From assembly GCA_002340255.1 (NCBI GenBank), contig DDLS01000134.1, forward strand, positions 1-15,863: DNA of 15,863 nt. Direction: 5' to 3'. The stretch is from Cyanobacteria bacterium UBA2566. Its GTDB lineage: Bacteria > Cyanobacteriota > Cyanobacteriia > Cyanobacteriales > Desertifilaceae. Each line of letters opens with the position of its first letter. The first letter of the stretch is position 1. A program made the translations under genes and the position numbers. Below the pieces are notes generated by a model. That model was given only the letters and a program-made list of their open reading frames with translations, was not told the origin of the DNA and did no database searches. Shown one piece after another: positions 7,135-14,135 of the stretch.

Positions 7135-7138
7135 AGCA

Positions 7139-7951
7139 ATGACCATTATTCAACCGATTTCTAAACAGGAATTAATCGAAAGACGCAAACAACTCCGCCA
7201 GAGACAACGGTTGAAGGTGCTGCAAACCCTTTGGCAAACGGTGGCGGTTGGGGCGATCGCCTATGGAGGAGGATGGTTACTGACTCAGCCCAATTGGGCG
7301 ATCCGCGAGCCGGAACAAGTGGTGATTACGGGTAATGAATTAGTAACCACAGAAGCCTTACGAGAGATTTTACCCATTCAGTATCCCCAATTGGTCTTTC
7401 GACTCCAACCGGATAAAATTGCCCAGACCTTGAAAGCAAAAGGACCGGTCGCTCAAGCACGGGTGACTCGGCAGTTGTTTCCCCTCAGATTAACCATTGA
7501 AGTCAGTGAACGGTTTCCCGTGGCGATCGCCATCAAGTCTCGACAAAGCCAAACTGTAGGCTTAATTGATGAACAAGGAATCTGGATGCCGATGAAGAAC
7601 TATACCGAGTTAACGTCCTTTCCTCTGCCTACCCTAAAAATTATCGGCCCGCTCGTCCATTATCAGTCCTACTGGGCCCAAGCTTATGCCGCGCTCAAGG
7701 AATCTCCCGTTCAAATTAGCGAGCTGAACTGGGAAGATCCGAAAAATCTCATCCTCACCACGGAATTAGGACAAGTGCATCTGGGAGTCTATACCCCCCA
7801 ATTCTCTAAGCAATTGAAAGTTCTCGATCAAATGCGACAGCTCCCTCAGCAGCTCGATCCTCGGCAAATGAACTATATCGATCTGAGAAATCCAGACGCT
7901 CCCTCAATTCAGATGAAATCTTCATCAACTCCATTTAACCCTAAATTTTAG
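7139..7951 (+). CDS. ftsQ: Cell division protein FtsQ/DivIB (POTRA domain)
   Basis: Bitopic membrane protein of the divisome that links FtsZ-ring events to septal wall synthesis. The 270-residue product has a basic cytoplasmic tail rich in Arg/Lys/Gln (about 9-26) and one membrane segment at about 31-48. A POTRA domain follows at about 55-123 (EQVVITGNELVTTEALREIL, then VTRQLFPLRLTIEVSERFPVA). After it comes the FtsQ-type domain to about 250 (GLIDEQGIWMP at about 141-151). The upstream TTG at 7124 lies inside an STRR, so the ATG is the better start, although no Shine-Dalgarno precedes it. ftsZ lies 307 bases downstream, the same order as in other cyanobacteria. No mur genes are adjacent here; the upstream neighbour is a small unknown membrane protein. 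Confidence 0.93.
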   Translation: MTIIQPISKQELIERRKQLRQRQRLKVLQTLWQTVAVGAIAYGGGWLLTQPNWAIREPEQVVITGNELVTTEALREILPIQYPQLVFRLQPDKIAQTLKAKGPVAQARVTRQLFPLRLTIEVSERFPVAIAIKSRQSQTVGLIDEQGIWMPMKNYTELTSFPLPTLKIIGPLVHYQSYWAQAYAALKESPVQISELNWEDPKNLILTTELGQVHLGVYTPQFSKQLKVLDQMRQLPQQLDPRQMNYIDLRNPDAPSIQMKSSSTPFNPKF

Positions 7952-8083
7952 GTGAAGACTTAACGTTTTTTCTGGAGAATTCTGATAAACTTCTGGTAGC
8001 GATTCCCCATTTCCCTGGTCAGTTCATGAATGTGAGCGTCTGAACCAATGATGACAAGCTACGATCGCATGGTATGCTGAATG

Positions 8084-8099
8084 AGCCAGGACCCTGGCT
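8084..8099. promoter_or_regulatory. Dyad upstream of ftsZ, possible operator
   Basis: AGCCAGG-AC-CCTGGCT has perfect 7-bp arms and a 2-base centre, 160 bases before the ftsZ ATG. The shape suits a dimeric DNA-binding protein. I do not recognise it as a known cyanobacterial site. A short hairpin with no T-tract is the alternative. Confidence 0.45.
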
Positions 8100-8212
8100 T
8101 GAGGTTCAACGAAAGGGATAAAACCCCCATCAGCAGAATGTTATGGGTGAGGGATAGAGCGCTTGGGTGCAGTTTATGTCTACCTAAGTGGCGATGTGAT
8201 TCCTTAACCCTC

Positions 8213-8241
8213 TTGATACTATACATTTATTGATATTTATT
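8213..8241 (+). promoter_or_regulatory. Possible ftsZ promoter
   Basis: TTGATA (8213-8218) and TTTATT (8236-8241) are spaced 17 bases apart in an AT-rich stretch just before ftsZ. TATACA at 8220-8225 is another possible -10 box. This is a weak sequence match only. Confidence 0.25.
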
Positions 8242-8258
8242 GTGTAAAGCAACTGCCC

Positions 8259-9557
8259 ATGACACCTCCCAATCAGATGCTGGGGAATGTCCCCCTCAAC
8301 TCTAATCGCGATAGTCAATCTAATGCTTCGACGGCAGTCGATTCAGGGAATCCGTTTAAGAATGCTGGAGTCTCGTCTTCTAATTTTAAAGGGCATCAAC
8401 AGATGGTAAGTGATGAGGATCAACACCAAAATATTATCCCCAGTAGTGTGGCCAAAATAAAAGTGATTGGTGTCGGGGGTGGCGGCGGTAATGCGGTCAA
8501 CCGCATGGTCATTAATGAAGTGTCAGGGGTTGAGTTTTGGTCAATTAATACGGATGCTCAAGCGTTGGTCAGTTCAGCCGCCCTGAATCGACTGCAAATT
8601 GGTCAAAAGTTAACCCGTGGATTGGGTGCAGGAGGAAATCCGGCGATCGGACAAAAGGCCGCGGAAGAATCCCGTGATGAACTGGCGACGGCTCTAGAAG
8701 GCTCGGATTTGGTGTTTATTACCTCTGGAATGGGAGGCGGTACGGGTACAGGTGCTTCGGCTGTGGTAGCAGAAGTAGCCAAGGAGGTCGGGGCACTAAC
8801 CGTGGGTGTGGTGACTCGCCCTTTTATGTTTGAAGGTCGGCGACGGATGAGTCAAGCGGAGCAGGGGATTGAAGCCCTTAAGAGTCGGGTGGATACCTTG
8901 ATTATTATCCCGAATGATAAGTTGTTGTCGGTGGTTTCGGAACAAATGCCGATGCAGGAAGCGTTTACGGTAGCCGATGATATTCTGCGTCAAGGGGTAC
9001 AAGGAATTGCAGATATTATTACAGTTCCGGGGCTGGTGAATGTGGATTTTGCGGATGTCAGAGCGGTGATGGCGGATGCAGGATCGGCGCTGATGGGTAT
9101 TGGTGGCGGCTCTGGGAAGTCGAGAGCGAGAGAGGCGGCAATCTCCGCTATCTCCTCTCCTTTACTCGAGTCTTCCATTGATGGCGCGAAAGGTGTGGTT
9201 CTTAATATTACGGGCGGTAGTGACCTAACCTTATTTGAGGTGAATGCGGCGGCTGAAGTGATTTACGAAGCAGTTGATCCCAATGCCAATATTATTTTTG
9301 GAGCGGTAATTGATGAGAGATTGCAAGGGGAAATCCGAATTACGGTGATTGCAACTGGCTTTACTGGAGAATCCCAGCCGTCTAACACGGTACAACAGCA
9401 GCGCCCCAATCCCAATGTCTATCAATCCTCGTTTACCTCTACTCCTGCCCCTGCTGCTGCTCCTCCTCCGGATTCCTCTCCTGTGAATCCCCAAGCTCAA
9501 CCGAAAGGGTTAGATATTCCTGATTTCCTTCAACGTCGCCGTCCACCGAGAAACTAA
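8259..9557 (+). CDS. ftsZ: Cell division GTPase FtsZ
   Basis: Tubulin-like GTPase that polymerises into the Z-ring at mid-cell. The 432 residues start with a non-conserved extension of about 64 residues rich in Asn, Ser and Gln, as in many cyanobacterial FtsZ proteins. The globular core begins at VAKIKVIGVGGGGGNAVNRM (64-83). The tubulin signature GGGTGTG is at 159-165 and the T7 loop NVDFADV at about 261-267. A Pro/Ala-rich linker at about 376-418 leads to the conserved C-terminal DIPDFL at 419-424, which binds partner proteins, followed by QRRRPPRN. All key elements are intact. A dyad and an AT-rich leader precede it, and thiD follows after only 12 bases. The ATG used gives the longest plausible extension; internal starts at Met7 or Met49 would also keep the core. 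Confidence 0.98.
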   Translation: MTPPNQMLGNVPLNSNRDSQSNASTAVDSGNPFKNAGVSSSNFKGHQQMVSDEDQHQNIIPSSVAKIKVIGVGGGGGNAVNRMVINEVSGVEFWSINTDAQALVSSAALNRLQIGQKLTRGLGAGGNPAIGQKAAEESRDELATALEGSDLVFITSGMGGGTGTGASAVVAEVAKEVGALTVGVVTRPFMFEGRRRMSQAEQGIEALKSRVDTLIIIPNDKLLSVVSEQMPMQEAFTVADDILRQGVQGIADIITVPGLVNVDFADVRAVMADAGSALMGIGGGSGKSRAREAAISAISSPLLESSIDGAKGVVLNITGGSDLTLFEVNAAAEVIYEAVDPNANIIFGAVIDERLQGEIRITVIATGFTGESQPSNTVQQQRPNPNVYQSSFTSTPAPAAAPPPDSSPVNPQAQPKGLDIPDFLQRRRPPRN

Positions 9558-9569
9558 AAGGGAAAGTTG

Positions 9570-10379
9570 ATGAACTCTAACATCCCGGTTGTACTAACGA
9601 TCGCCGGATCGGATAGTGGGGGAGGCGCAGGTATTCAGGCTGATTTACGCACTTTGGCGTTTCACTGTGTCCATGGTACGTCAGCTCTCACCTGTGTCAC
9701 GGCCCAAAATACCTTAGCCGTTAACCGGGTGGATGCTTTGTCTCCAGAAGCAGTGCTGGCTCAACTGGAGGCAGTGGTTGGGGATATGGGGGTTCAGGCA
9801 GTGAAGACGGGGATGTTACTGAATGCTGAAATTATGCAGGCGGTTAGCGATCGCCTGCGATCGCTGGATCTGCATCCCCTCGTGGTCGATCCAGTCATGG
9901 TTTCCCGCAGTGGTGACCGGCTGATCGATCGTCAAGCTGTGGAAACTTTGCAACAGGAACTGATCCCCCAAGCGACTGTGGTCACTCCAAACCGCTATGA
10001 AGCCCAGTTGCTAACCGGTGTAGAAATCAGCTCTATAGAGAACATGAAGGAAGCAGCCGAAACCCTGAAGTGGCAGTCTGGAGTGCAGGCAGTTTTGATT
10101 AAAGGAGGTGGAATGACTGGAGAATTACGGGGGGTAGATGTGCTACTTGACGATCGGGAAATCACAGTGCTGGAAACCGAATGTATCGATACCTCTAATA
10201 CCCATGGAACGGGATGTACCCTTTCGGCGGCGATCGCTGCTAATCTAGCCACAGGTCACTCAATCTCAGATGCTGTCCGTCAAGCGAAAAACTACGTTAC
10301 CGAAGCCCTGAAATGGAGTTTAGATATCGGTCAGGGAACTGGCCCGGTGGGGCATTTCTTTCCTCTTTGCCTGAATTAA
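9570..10379 (+). CDS. thiD: Hydroxymethylpyrimidine/phosphomethylpyrimidine kinase
   Basis: ATP-dependent kinase that phosphorylates HMP and then HMP-phosphate to the pyrophosphate used in thiamine synthesis. The 269 residues fit the family. Landmarks of the ribokinase-like fold are LTIAGSDSGGGAGIQADL at 9-26, Gln45 in TAQNT (substrate pocket), VVDPVMVSRSGDRL at about 105-118, TPNRYEAQLL at 139-148, and the anion hole with catalytic Cys216 in THGTGCTLSAA. A TTG just before the ATG could add one residue; the ATG with GGGAAAG upstream is preferred. It starts 12 bases after the ftsZ stop, so it is probably co-transcribed with ftsZ. No TPP riboswitch is visible ahead of it. Confidence 0.95.
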   Translation: MNSNIPVVLTIAGSDSGGGAGIQADLRTLAFHCVHGTSALTCVTAQNTLAVNRVDALSPEAVLAQLEAVVGDMGVQAVKTGMLLNAEIMQAVSDRLRSLDLHPLVVDPVMVSRSGDRLIDRQAVETLQQELIPQATVVTPNRYEAQLLTGVEISSIENMKEAAETLKWQSGVQAVLIKGGGMTGELRGVDVLLDDREITVLETECIDTSNTHGTGCTLSAAIAANLATGHSISDAVRQAKNYVTEALKWSLDIGQGTGPVGHFFPLCLN

Positions 10380-10461
10380 TACAGCACCAAGCACTCTGGG
10401 TGGGGGAATGGGAAGAGTAAACAAAAAACTCAATCTAGCGAGTGAGCTATTTTGGCTATCT

Positions 10462-10899
10462 TTAAACACTTCTATTTTCTTGGGTTGGGTCGATTATGAA
10501 TTTACCATCAGGAGGAAGTTTTCTATTAATAGGGTTGAAGAATCTCAGTTGTTCTGATTCTATCGAAACACTATGTCTCATGTAAGCAATGTTAAACCGA
10601 TCCGGTGCGACATATTCTAGGCGAGTAAATCGTTTTTCAAACGAGGGTTTAGGGCTATCTGGGTCGAGAGAATCGTAAACTGCATAAAAATGAAAAAAGT
10701 TTCGATACCATTTGCCAAAAATATCCACAAGGCGGAAAAAAGGATTGTTAGACTCGGAGGTGATGCATTTGGGTTTAAGTTCAGATTCAATGAACTGACT
10801 ACATTTCTCTAAAATAAGTTTTTTTTCGGCTTCTGGTACTTTTGGCTTAGGTAGCTTGGCAGGACTGTAAACCCATATTTTTTTTCTCTTTTTAGCCAT
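10462..10899 (-). CDS. Conserved cyanobacterial-type hypothetical protein
   Basis: The 145-residue product begins MAKKRKKIWVYSP, an opening I associate with a recurring family of uncharacterised bacterial proteins whose function I cannot give. Visible features are a basic N-terminus, a helical stretch at about 22-42 and an aromatic-rich block at about 54-72 (LVDIFGKWYRNFFHFY). A segment RLEYVAPDRFNIAYMRHS follows at about 91-108. There is no signal peptide or clear membrane helix. The ATG at 10899 is preceded by GGAGG, although about 14 bases away. A longer frame starting at 10947 reads into the foldback repeat and is rejected. The gene converges on thiD with 82 bases between them. Confidence 0.75.
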   Translation of the reverse strand: MAKKRKKIWVYSPAKLPKPKVPEAEKKLILEKCSQFIESELKPKCITSESNNPFFRLVDIFGKWYRNFFHFYAVYDSLDPDSPKPSFEKRFTRLEYVAPDRFNIAYMRHSVSIESEQLRFFNPINRKLPPDGKFIIDPTQENRSV

Positions 10900-10944
10900 A
10901 ATCTTAACGTTTACCTCCGGTTGAGCAACAATTAAAGCGCTACA

Positions 10945-11068
10945 CACACTTATATAGCAGAGAAAGGGAGAGTTAGGACATTTTCTATTGCGATTCGTGC
11001 CTGTTGCCTATTGCCTTAAACCATCATCTAACTGTCCTAACCAACTCCTTTGCTGCTATATAAGTGTG
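10945..11068. mobile_element. 124-bp foldback (MITE-like) element with STRR core
   Basis: The left arm at 10945-10980 and the right arm at 11033-11068 are imperfect inverted repeats of 36 bases. The outer 16 bases are identical (CACACTTATATAGCAG and its complement). The inner ends TTAGGACA/TGTCCTAA are also identical, and the middles differ by several bases. The 52-base core contains a heptamer array. No ORF and no clear target-site duplication are visible. The size and shape fit a MITE, a REP-like repeat or a structured RNA. It lies between the conserved unknown gene and the psaFJ terminator. Confidence 0.65.
10985..11014. repeat. STRR heptamer core of the foldback element
   Basis: CTATTGC, GATTCGT, GCCTGTT and GCCTATT run in 7-base steps and end with GCC. 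They resemble the array before ftsQ (CTATTGC) and, on the opposite strand, the one after the GNAT gene. Confidence 0.55.
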
Positions 11069-11123
11069 GAATACTCAATACCTTGTACAAAACATAGACT
11101 TTTGCCTATCTATTATCGCTAAT

Positions 11124-11156
11124 CAAAAAACGCCTTTGGAGTAATGCCAAAGGCGT
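11124..11156 (-). terminator. Intrinsic terminator of psaF-psaJ
   Basis: A perfect 10-bp stem, ACGCCTTTGG (11130-11139) with CCAAAGGCGT (11147-11156), has a 7-base loop. Read on the minus strand it is followed by a run of six T. It lies 64 bases after the psaJ stop, ideally placed to end the psaFJ transcript. Confidence 0.9.
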
Positions 11157-11219
11157 AACCATTTAATTCAATTTTTCCTTCCCAACACAGCAAATTGCTA
11201 GGTGAGTATGCCCTCTGTC

Positions 11220-11345
11220 TTACATCGGATGAAAAAGTAAGTCGGGGTAAAAACGGTTAAATTCGATTAAAATTCCAGCCGTGACTGTTAGCAATAACAT
11301 AATCAAAACTGGAGCTGTGGACAGATACTTAAGTAAACCTTCCAT
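11220..11345 (-). CDS. psaJ: Photosystem I subunit IX
   Basis: A short 41-residue ORF that reads MEGLLKYLSTAPVL at its N-terminus, spans the membrane at about residues 11-31 (VLIMLLLTVTAGILIEF), and ends NRFYPDLLFHPM. Both ends match PsaJ, and 40-42 residues is its usual length. PsaJ is a single-helix thylakoid subunit at the edge of photosystem I that contacts PsaF and helps bind chlorophylls and carotenoid. It starts 41 bases after the psaF stop with a GGAG motif before the ATG, so the two are one operon. The strong terminator lies 64 bases downstream. Confidence 0.96.
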   Translation of the reverse strand: MEGLLKYLSTAPVLIMLLLTVTAGILIEFNRFYPDLLFHPM

Positions 11346-11386
11346 GTGAAGACTCCAAAACAAAACACAGACTTAGAACTCGATTC

Positions 11387-11881
11387 TTAACGGGGTGAAA
11401 CCGTAATTTCGTTATCGTTGGCGAACATTTCTCCGCTCATCATGTCTTTGGCTGCGACCAGAGGCCAAGCAAAGCCAGAGATCATGCATTTAATTGCTAG
11501 AGGAACATCGATAACCACTTCTTTCTCTTCAGAATTTTTCTCGCCACGGATAGCAATTAGGTAAGCACGACCTACCCAACCAATCCAACCGGCAATATAA
11601 AGAAAGAGTAAGCTGGGGATAATGAAGTCTCCAGCATGGTCAAGACGACCATCAACCACCAGGTGGGGAAGGCCATCGTCACCACAGAGGGCTTCAGAAT
11701 AGCGCTCAAATCGTTTGGCCCCAGATTGGGGATCATCGGTGGTGGCTCTAGCTGCTTTAGCCCGTTGCAGAAAAGCGGGAGATTCACTACAGGGAACCAA
11801 GTTTGCTAAATCCGCAGAAGCGGGGGGAACAAAGCCCAGCCACAAACAACACATTAAAACCAGAACAAGCAATCGTCGCAT
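11387..11881 (-). CDS. psaF: Photosystem I reaction centre subunit III (plastocyanin/cytochrome c6 docking)
   Basis: The 164-residue precursor has a cleavable thylakoid-lumen signal, MRRLLVLVLM...VPPASA, with cleavage predicted after Ala23. The mature protein starts DLANLVPC. Cys31 and Cys66 can form the lumenal disulphide known in PsaF. A membrane segment lies at about 86-108 (FIIPSLLFLYIAGWIGWVG), and a second hydrophobic stretch at about 126-144. In cyanobacteria PsaF is not essential for electron donation but stabilises the edge of the complex with PsaJ. The ATG at 11881 gives a proper signal peptide and has AAGGA upstream; a reading from 11911 adds ten unlikely residues. psaF is divergent from tsaD, an arrangement I recall from Synechocystis as well. 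Confidence 0.97.
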   Translation of the reverse strand: MRRLLVLVLMCCLWLGFVPPASADLANLVPCSESPAFLQRAKAARATTDDPQSGAKRFERYSEALCGDDGLPHLVVDGRLDHAGDFIIPSLLFLYIAGWIGWVGRAYLIAIRGEKNSEEKEVVIDVPLAIKCMISGFAWPLVAAKDMMSGEMFANDNEITVSPR

Positions 11882-11897
11882 GGAAGTGTTTCCTTTT

Positions 11898-11924
11898 GTT
11901 ACGAAGTGCAAAAATTATGTTACA
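11898..11924. promoter_or_regulatory. Two GTTAC boxes two helical turns apart upstream of psaF
   Basis: GTTACG (11898-11903) and GTTACA (11919-11924) recur with 21-base spacing immediately upstream of psaF, next to CATAAT on the minus strand, a possible -10 box. Half of the HLR1 motif bound by the light-stress regulator RpaB resembles GTTACA, but HLR1 needs two copies about 10 bases apart, so this is not a proper match. Confidence 0.25.
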
Positions 11925-12009
11925 AAGAAACCAAAGGCTCTATGAAAGCCAATCATACTGGACTTGAGAGACTCAGTAAAGATTAAGCTTCAAAAAGTCT
12001 CTAAAATTG

Positions 12010-12056
12010 GCTATTCTGAACCCTAAATTCCTATGGAGGGTTCAAAATAGCTTTTT
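12010..12056 (+). terminator. Terminator-like hairpin in the tsaD leader
   Basis: GCTATTCTGAACCCT (12010-12024) pairs with AGGGTTCAAAATAGC (12037-12051) at 14 of 15 positions, around a 12-base loop. TTTTT follows at 12052-12056. It reads as an intrinsic terminator on the plus strand, 23 bases before the tsaD ATG. The gene to its left, psaF, runs the other way, so this would end a transcript initiated in the 12000 region: an attenuator or a small RNA. Confidence 0.65.
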
Positions 12057-12079
12057 CCCTGAGAACAAGGTAGCAGGCA

Positions 12080-13129
12080 ATGGCAACGATTCTAGCTATT
12101 GAAACAAGTTGTGACGAAACTTCTGTAGCAATTGTAAAAAATTGTAACGTTCTGAGTAATTTTGTCGCTTCACAGATGGCCGAGCATGGCCAGTATGGGG
12201 GAGTTGTGCCAGAAGTGGCCTCTCGCCGTCATCTAGAAACGGTGAATGAGGCGATCGCCGCAGCCCTAGAAGAGGCTGAATTGTCTTGGTCAGAAATTGA
12301 TGCGATCGCCGCCACTTGTGCCCCAGGTTTAGTCGGAGCCTTATTAGTAGGCCTTACGGCAGCTAAAACCCTAGCCCTGCTGCACAACAAACCCTTTATT
12401 GGCGTTCACCACCTCGAAGGCCATATCTACGCCTCCTATCTCACCAACCCCGACTTAAAACCCCCTTTCCTCTGTCTGCTCGTTTCTGGAGGTCACACCA
12501 GCCTGATCCAGGTTCACGAATGCGGCCAGTATACGACCCTGGGAAGAACCCGCGATGATGCGGCTGGAGAAGCCTTTGATAAAGTCGCCCGTTTATTGGG
12601 ACTCGGCTATCCTGGAGGCCCCATTATTGACCAATTGGCTAAAACAGGTAATCCGCAAGCTTTTTCCCTACCAGAAGGCAGAATTTCCTTACCCAAAGGA
12701 GGATATCATCCCTATGACTGTAGCTTCAGTGGGTTAAAAACGGCGGTGATGCGCCTGGTGAATCAACTCAAGGCTTCCGATCCTAATTTACCCATTGCTG
12801 ACCTAGCGGCGAGTTTCCAAGAAACAGTCGCTAAAGCACTGACGAAACGGGCAGTTAAAGCTGCTCTTGACTATAATTTATCGACGATCGCCATTGGTGG
12901 AGGAGTGGCAGCAAACCGGGGATTACGCCAACTCCTCAAGAGTGCTGGAGAGGAGCATAATCTAGAGGTGCTATTTCCACCGATGAAATATTGTACTGAT
13001 AATGCGGCAATGATTGCGTGTGCAGCGGCTGCCCATTGGGAAGTCGGCGATCGCTCTCCCTTAACTTTAGGAGTACAATCGCGGATGGACTTATCTAAAC
13101 TCCAAATGCTCTATACCGCTACTCGGTAG
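12080..13129 (+). CDS. tsaD: tRNA N6-adenosine threonylcarbamoyltransferase
   Basis: Catalytic Kae1/TsaD/Gcp subunit that transfers the threonylcarbamoyl group to A37 of ANN-decoding tRNAs (t6A), with TsaB, TsaE and TsaC. The 349 residues are typical. The ASKHA-fold start ILAIETSCDETSVA is at 4-17. The metal-binding HLEGH is at 111-115 (His111, His115), SGGHTSL at about 137-143, the GEAFDKVARLLGLGYPGGP segment at about 164-182, and the C-terminal YCTDNAAMIA completes the site. The ATG after AAGGTAG is the family start. It is divergent from psaF. The stop TAG abuts a heptamer STRR, and the neighbouring alpha/beta hydrolase gene ends 30 bases away on the other strand. Confidence 0.97.
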   Translation: MATILAIETSCDETSVAIVKNCNVLSNFVASQMAEHGQYGGVVPEVASRRHLETVNEAIAAALEEAELSWSEIDAIAATCAPGLVGALLVGLTAAKTLALLHNKPFIGVHHLEGHIYASYLTNPDLKPPFLCLLVSGGHTSLIQVHECGQYTTLGRTRDDAAGEAFDKVARLLGLGYPGGPIIDQLAKTGNPQAFSLPEGRISLPKGGYHPYDCSFSGLKTAVMRLVNQLKASDPNLPIADLAASFQETVAKALTKRAVKAALDYNLSTIAIGGGVAANRGLRQLLKSAGEEHNLEVLFPPMKYCTDNAAMIACAAAAHWEVGDRSPLTLGVQSRMDLSKLQMLYTATR

Positions 13130-13147
13130 GGAATGGGGAATAGTCCA
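13127..13147. repeat. STRR heptamers starting at the tsaD stop codon
   Basis: TAGGGAA, TGGGGAA and TAGTCCA run in 7-base phase. The first three bases are the tsaD stop codon. On the other strand the units resemble the CTATTCC array at 14115-14135. Confidence 0.5.
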
Positions 13148-13159
13148 TCCTCCTCAACC

Positions 13160-14047
13160 TTAACTCGCTAGGCGATCGCCGACTTCCTCAGTCTGAATCA
13201 AGCGATCGATCTGCTCCGTTACCCGATCGGTCGCTTCCAGCATCGAAAAATGCCCACAATTGGCAATTTCCACCACATTGTCAGATCCGGAGCGAAACAA
13301 TTGATGAAAACTGGCTAAATGTCTCACATAGCGAGGTTCCATCACCTTATCTTCAGCGCCCGCAATAAAATAAACGGGCTGTTGCAGATGAACCACCAAC
13401 TGAGGTAAACGGTGAACTTGCTCCTCTGTAGTCGAATCTAATAAAGCACCTAATGCAGCTTCATATTGGGCACTGACAAAATCAACTAACCGTTGTTTTC
13501 CCCAAACTCTCGATAGGGGTTGGGACACCTGAGAGCGAGTAAAGAGCCAATCGAGCAAAGGCATATCCGCCAACCACCGAGGCCGCCTTTTTACCAACTG
13601 GGCCCCAGCAGAGCGGAATCGTTCAAACTCCTCTTTTAAGTAAATACCGCCCCCAGAATTGAGGCAAATCACCCCTTCAATGCGATCTCCCAACTGAGAA
13701 GCTGCCCATAGGCACACCGTACCCCCCAGGGAATGGCCCATCAGCCAAGCCTTCTCAATCTCCAATTGATCCAGAAGAATACCCAAATCCTTTGCATAAT
13801 CGCTGGGAGTATATCCCAAAATCAGCTCACCCTCATGTATGGGTGAACGAGGTCTAGCATCCGATTCACCAAAGCCACGCAAATCATAGGCCAAACATTG
13901 ATAGTGCGATCGCAGTTGATCAACCAAAGGCCACCAATAGGCCCGACTCAACAACCAGCCATGAACAAACACCAACGTTGGATTTGCCGGTTTAGGTGCA
14001 GTTAATTCATAAGTATGGGAAACGCCAAGGATATCGATTTTTGCCAT
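13160..14047 (-). CDS. Alpha/beta hydrolase
   Basis: A 295-residue alpha/beta-hydrolase-fold protein. Oxyanion motif VHGW is at about 28-31 and the nucleophile Ser106 sits in GHSLGG. The acid is probably Asp233 (AGAED), and the base His266 (NCGHFSML). It lacks a signal peptide. The cap region at about 130-200 is helical and basic (KRRPRW). Members hydrolyse esters, C-C bonds or lactones, and the substrate cannot be told from sequence. The C-terminus is encoded through a HIP1 site. It lies 84 bases behind the ACT-domain gene on the same strand, so the two may be co-transcribed, and it converges on tsaD. Confidence 0.9.
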   Translation of the reverse strand: MAKIDILGVSHTYELTAPKPANPTLVFVHGWLLSRAYWWPLVDQLRSHYQCLAYDLRGFGESDARPRSPIHEGELILGYTPSDYAKDLGILLDQLEIEKAWLMGHSLGGTVCLWAASQLGDRIEGVICLNSGGGIYLKEEFERFRSAGAQLVKRRPRWLADMPLLDWLFTRSQVSQPLSRVWGKQRLVDFVSAQYEAALGALLDSTTEEQVHRLPQLVVHLQQPVYFIAGAEDKVMEPRYVRHLASFHQLFRSGSDNVVEIANCGHFSMLEATDRVTEQIDRLIQTEEVGDRLAS

Positions 14048-14114
14048 ACTCCTATCCTATCTTGAACCATGTCCTACTCCGATCCAATTGAAAATTTTAA
14101 TGATGACCCATTAG

Positions 14115-14135
14115 CTATTCCCTATTCCCTATTAA
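14115..14135. repeat. STRR heptamers overlapping the ACT-gene stop
   Basis: CTATTCC, CTATTCC and CTATTAA run in 7-base phase. The last unit overlaps the stop codon (14132-14134) of the minus-strand ACT-domain gene. Confidence 0.65.

Larger units (their letters stand above)
7952..8258. other. ftsQ-ftsZ intergenic region (307 bases)
   Basis: No convincing coding sequence is visible. The gap holds a 16-base dyad at 8084-8099, an AT-rich stretch at 8210-8245 with promoter-like boxes, and no clear terminator behind ftsQ. A GATCGC half-HIP1 occurs near 8063. This is presumably the ftsZ regulatory region. Confidence 0.6.

Noticed and set aside
7124..7138. TTG start for ftsQ
   Set aside because: It lies in an STRR and adds five residues without family support; the ATG at 7139 is preferred.
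861..11014. CRISPR array
   Set aside because: The heptamer repeats have no constant long repeat with unique spacers, and no cas genes are present.
11898..11924. HLR1 (RpaB) site upstream of psaF
   Set aside because: HLR1 requires two near-adjacent copies; here the boxes are 21 bases apart, so I list them only as unassigned.
11715..11945. 76-residue plus-strand ORF antisense to psaF
   Set aside because: Low-complexity shadow of psaF with no family features or ribosome binding site.
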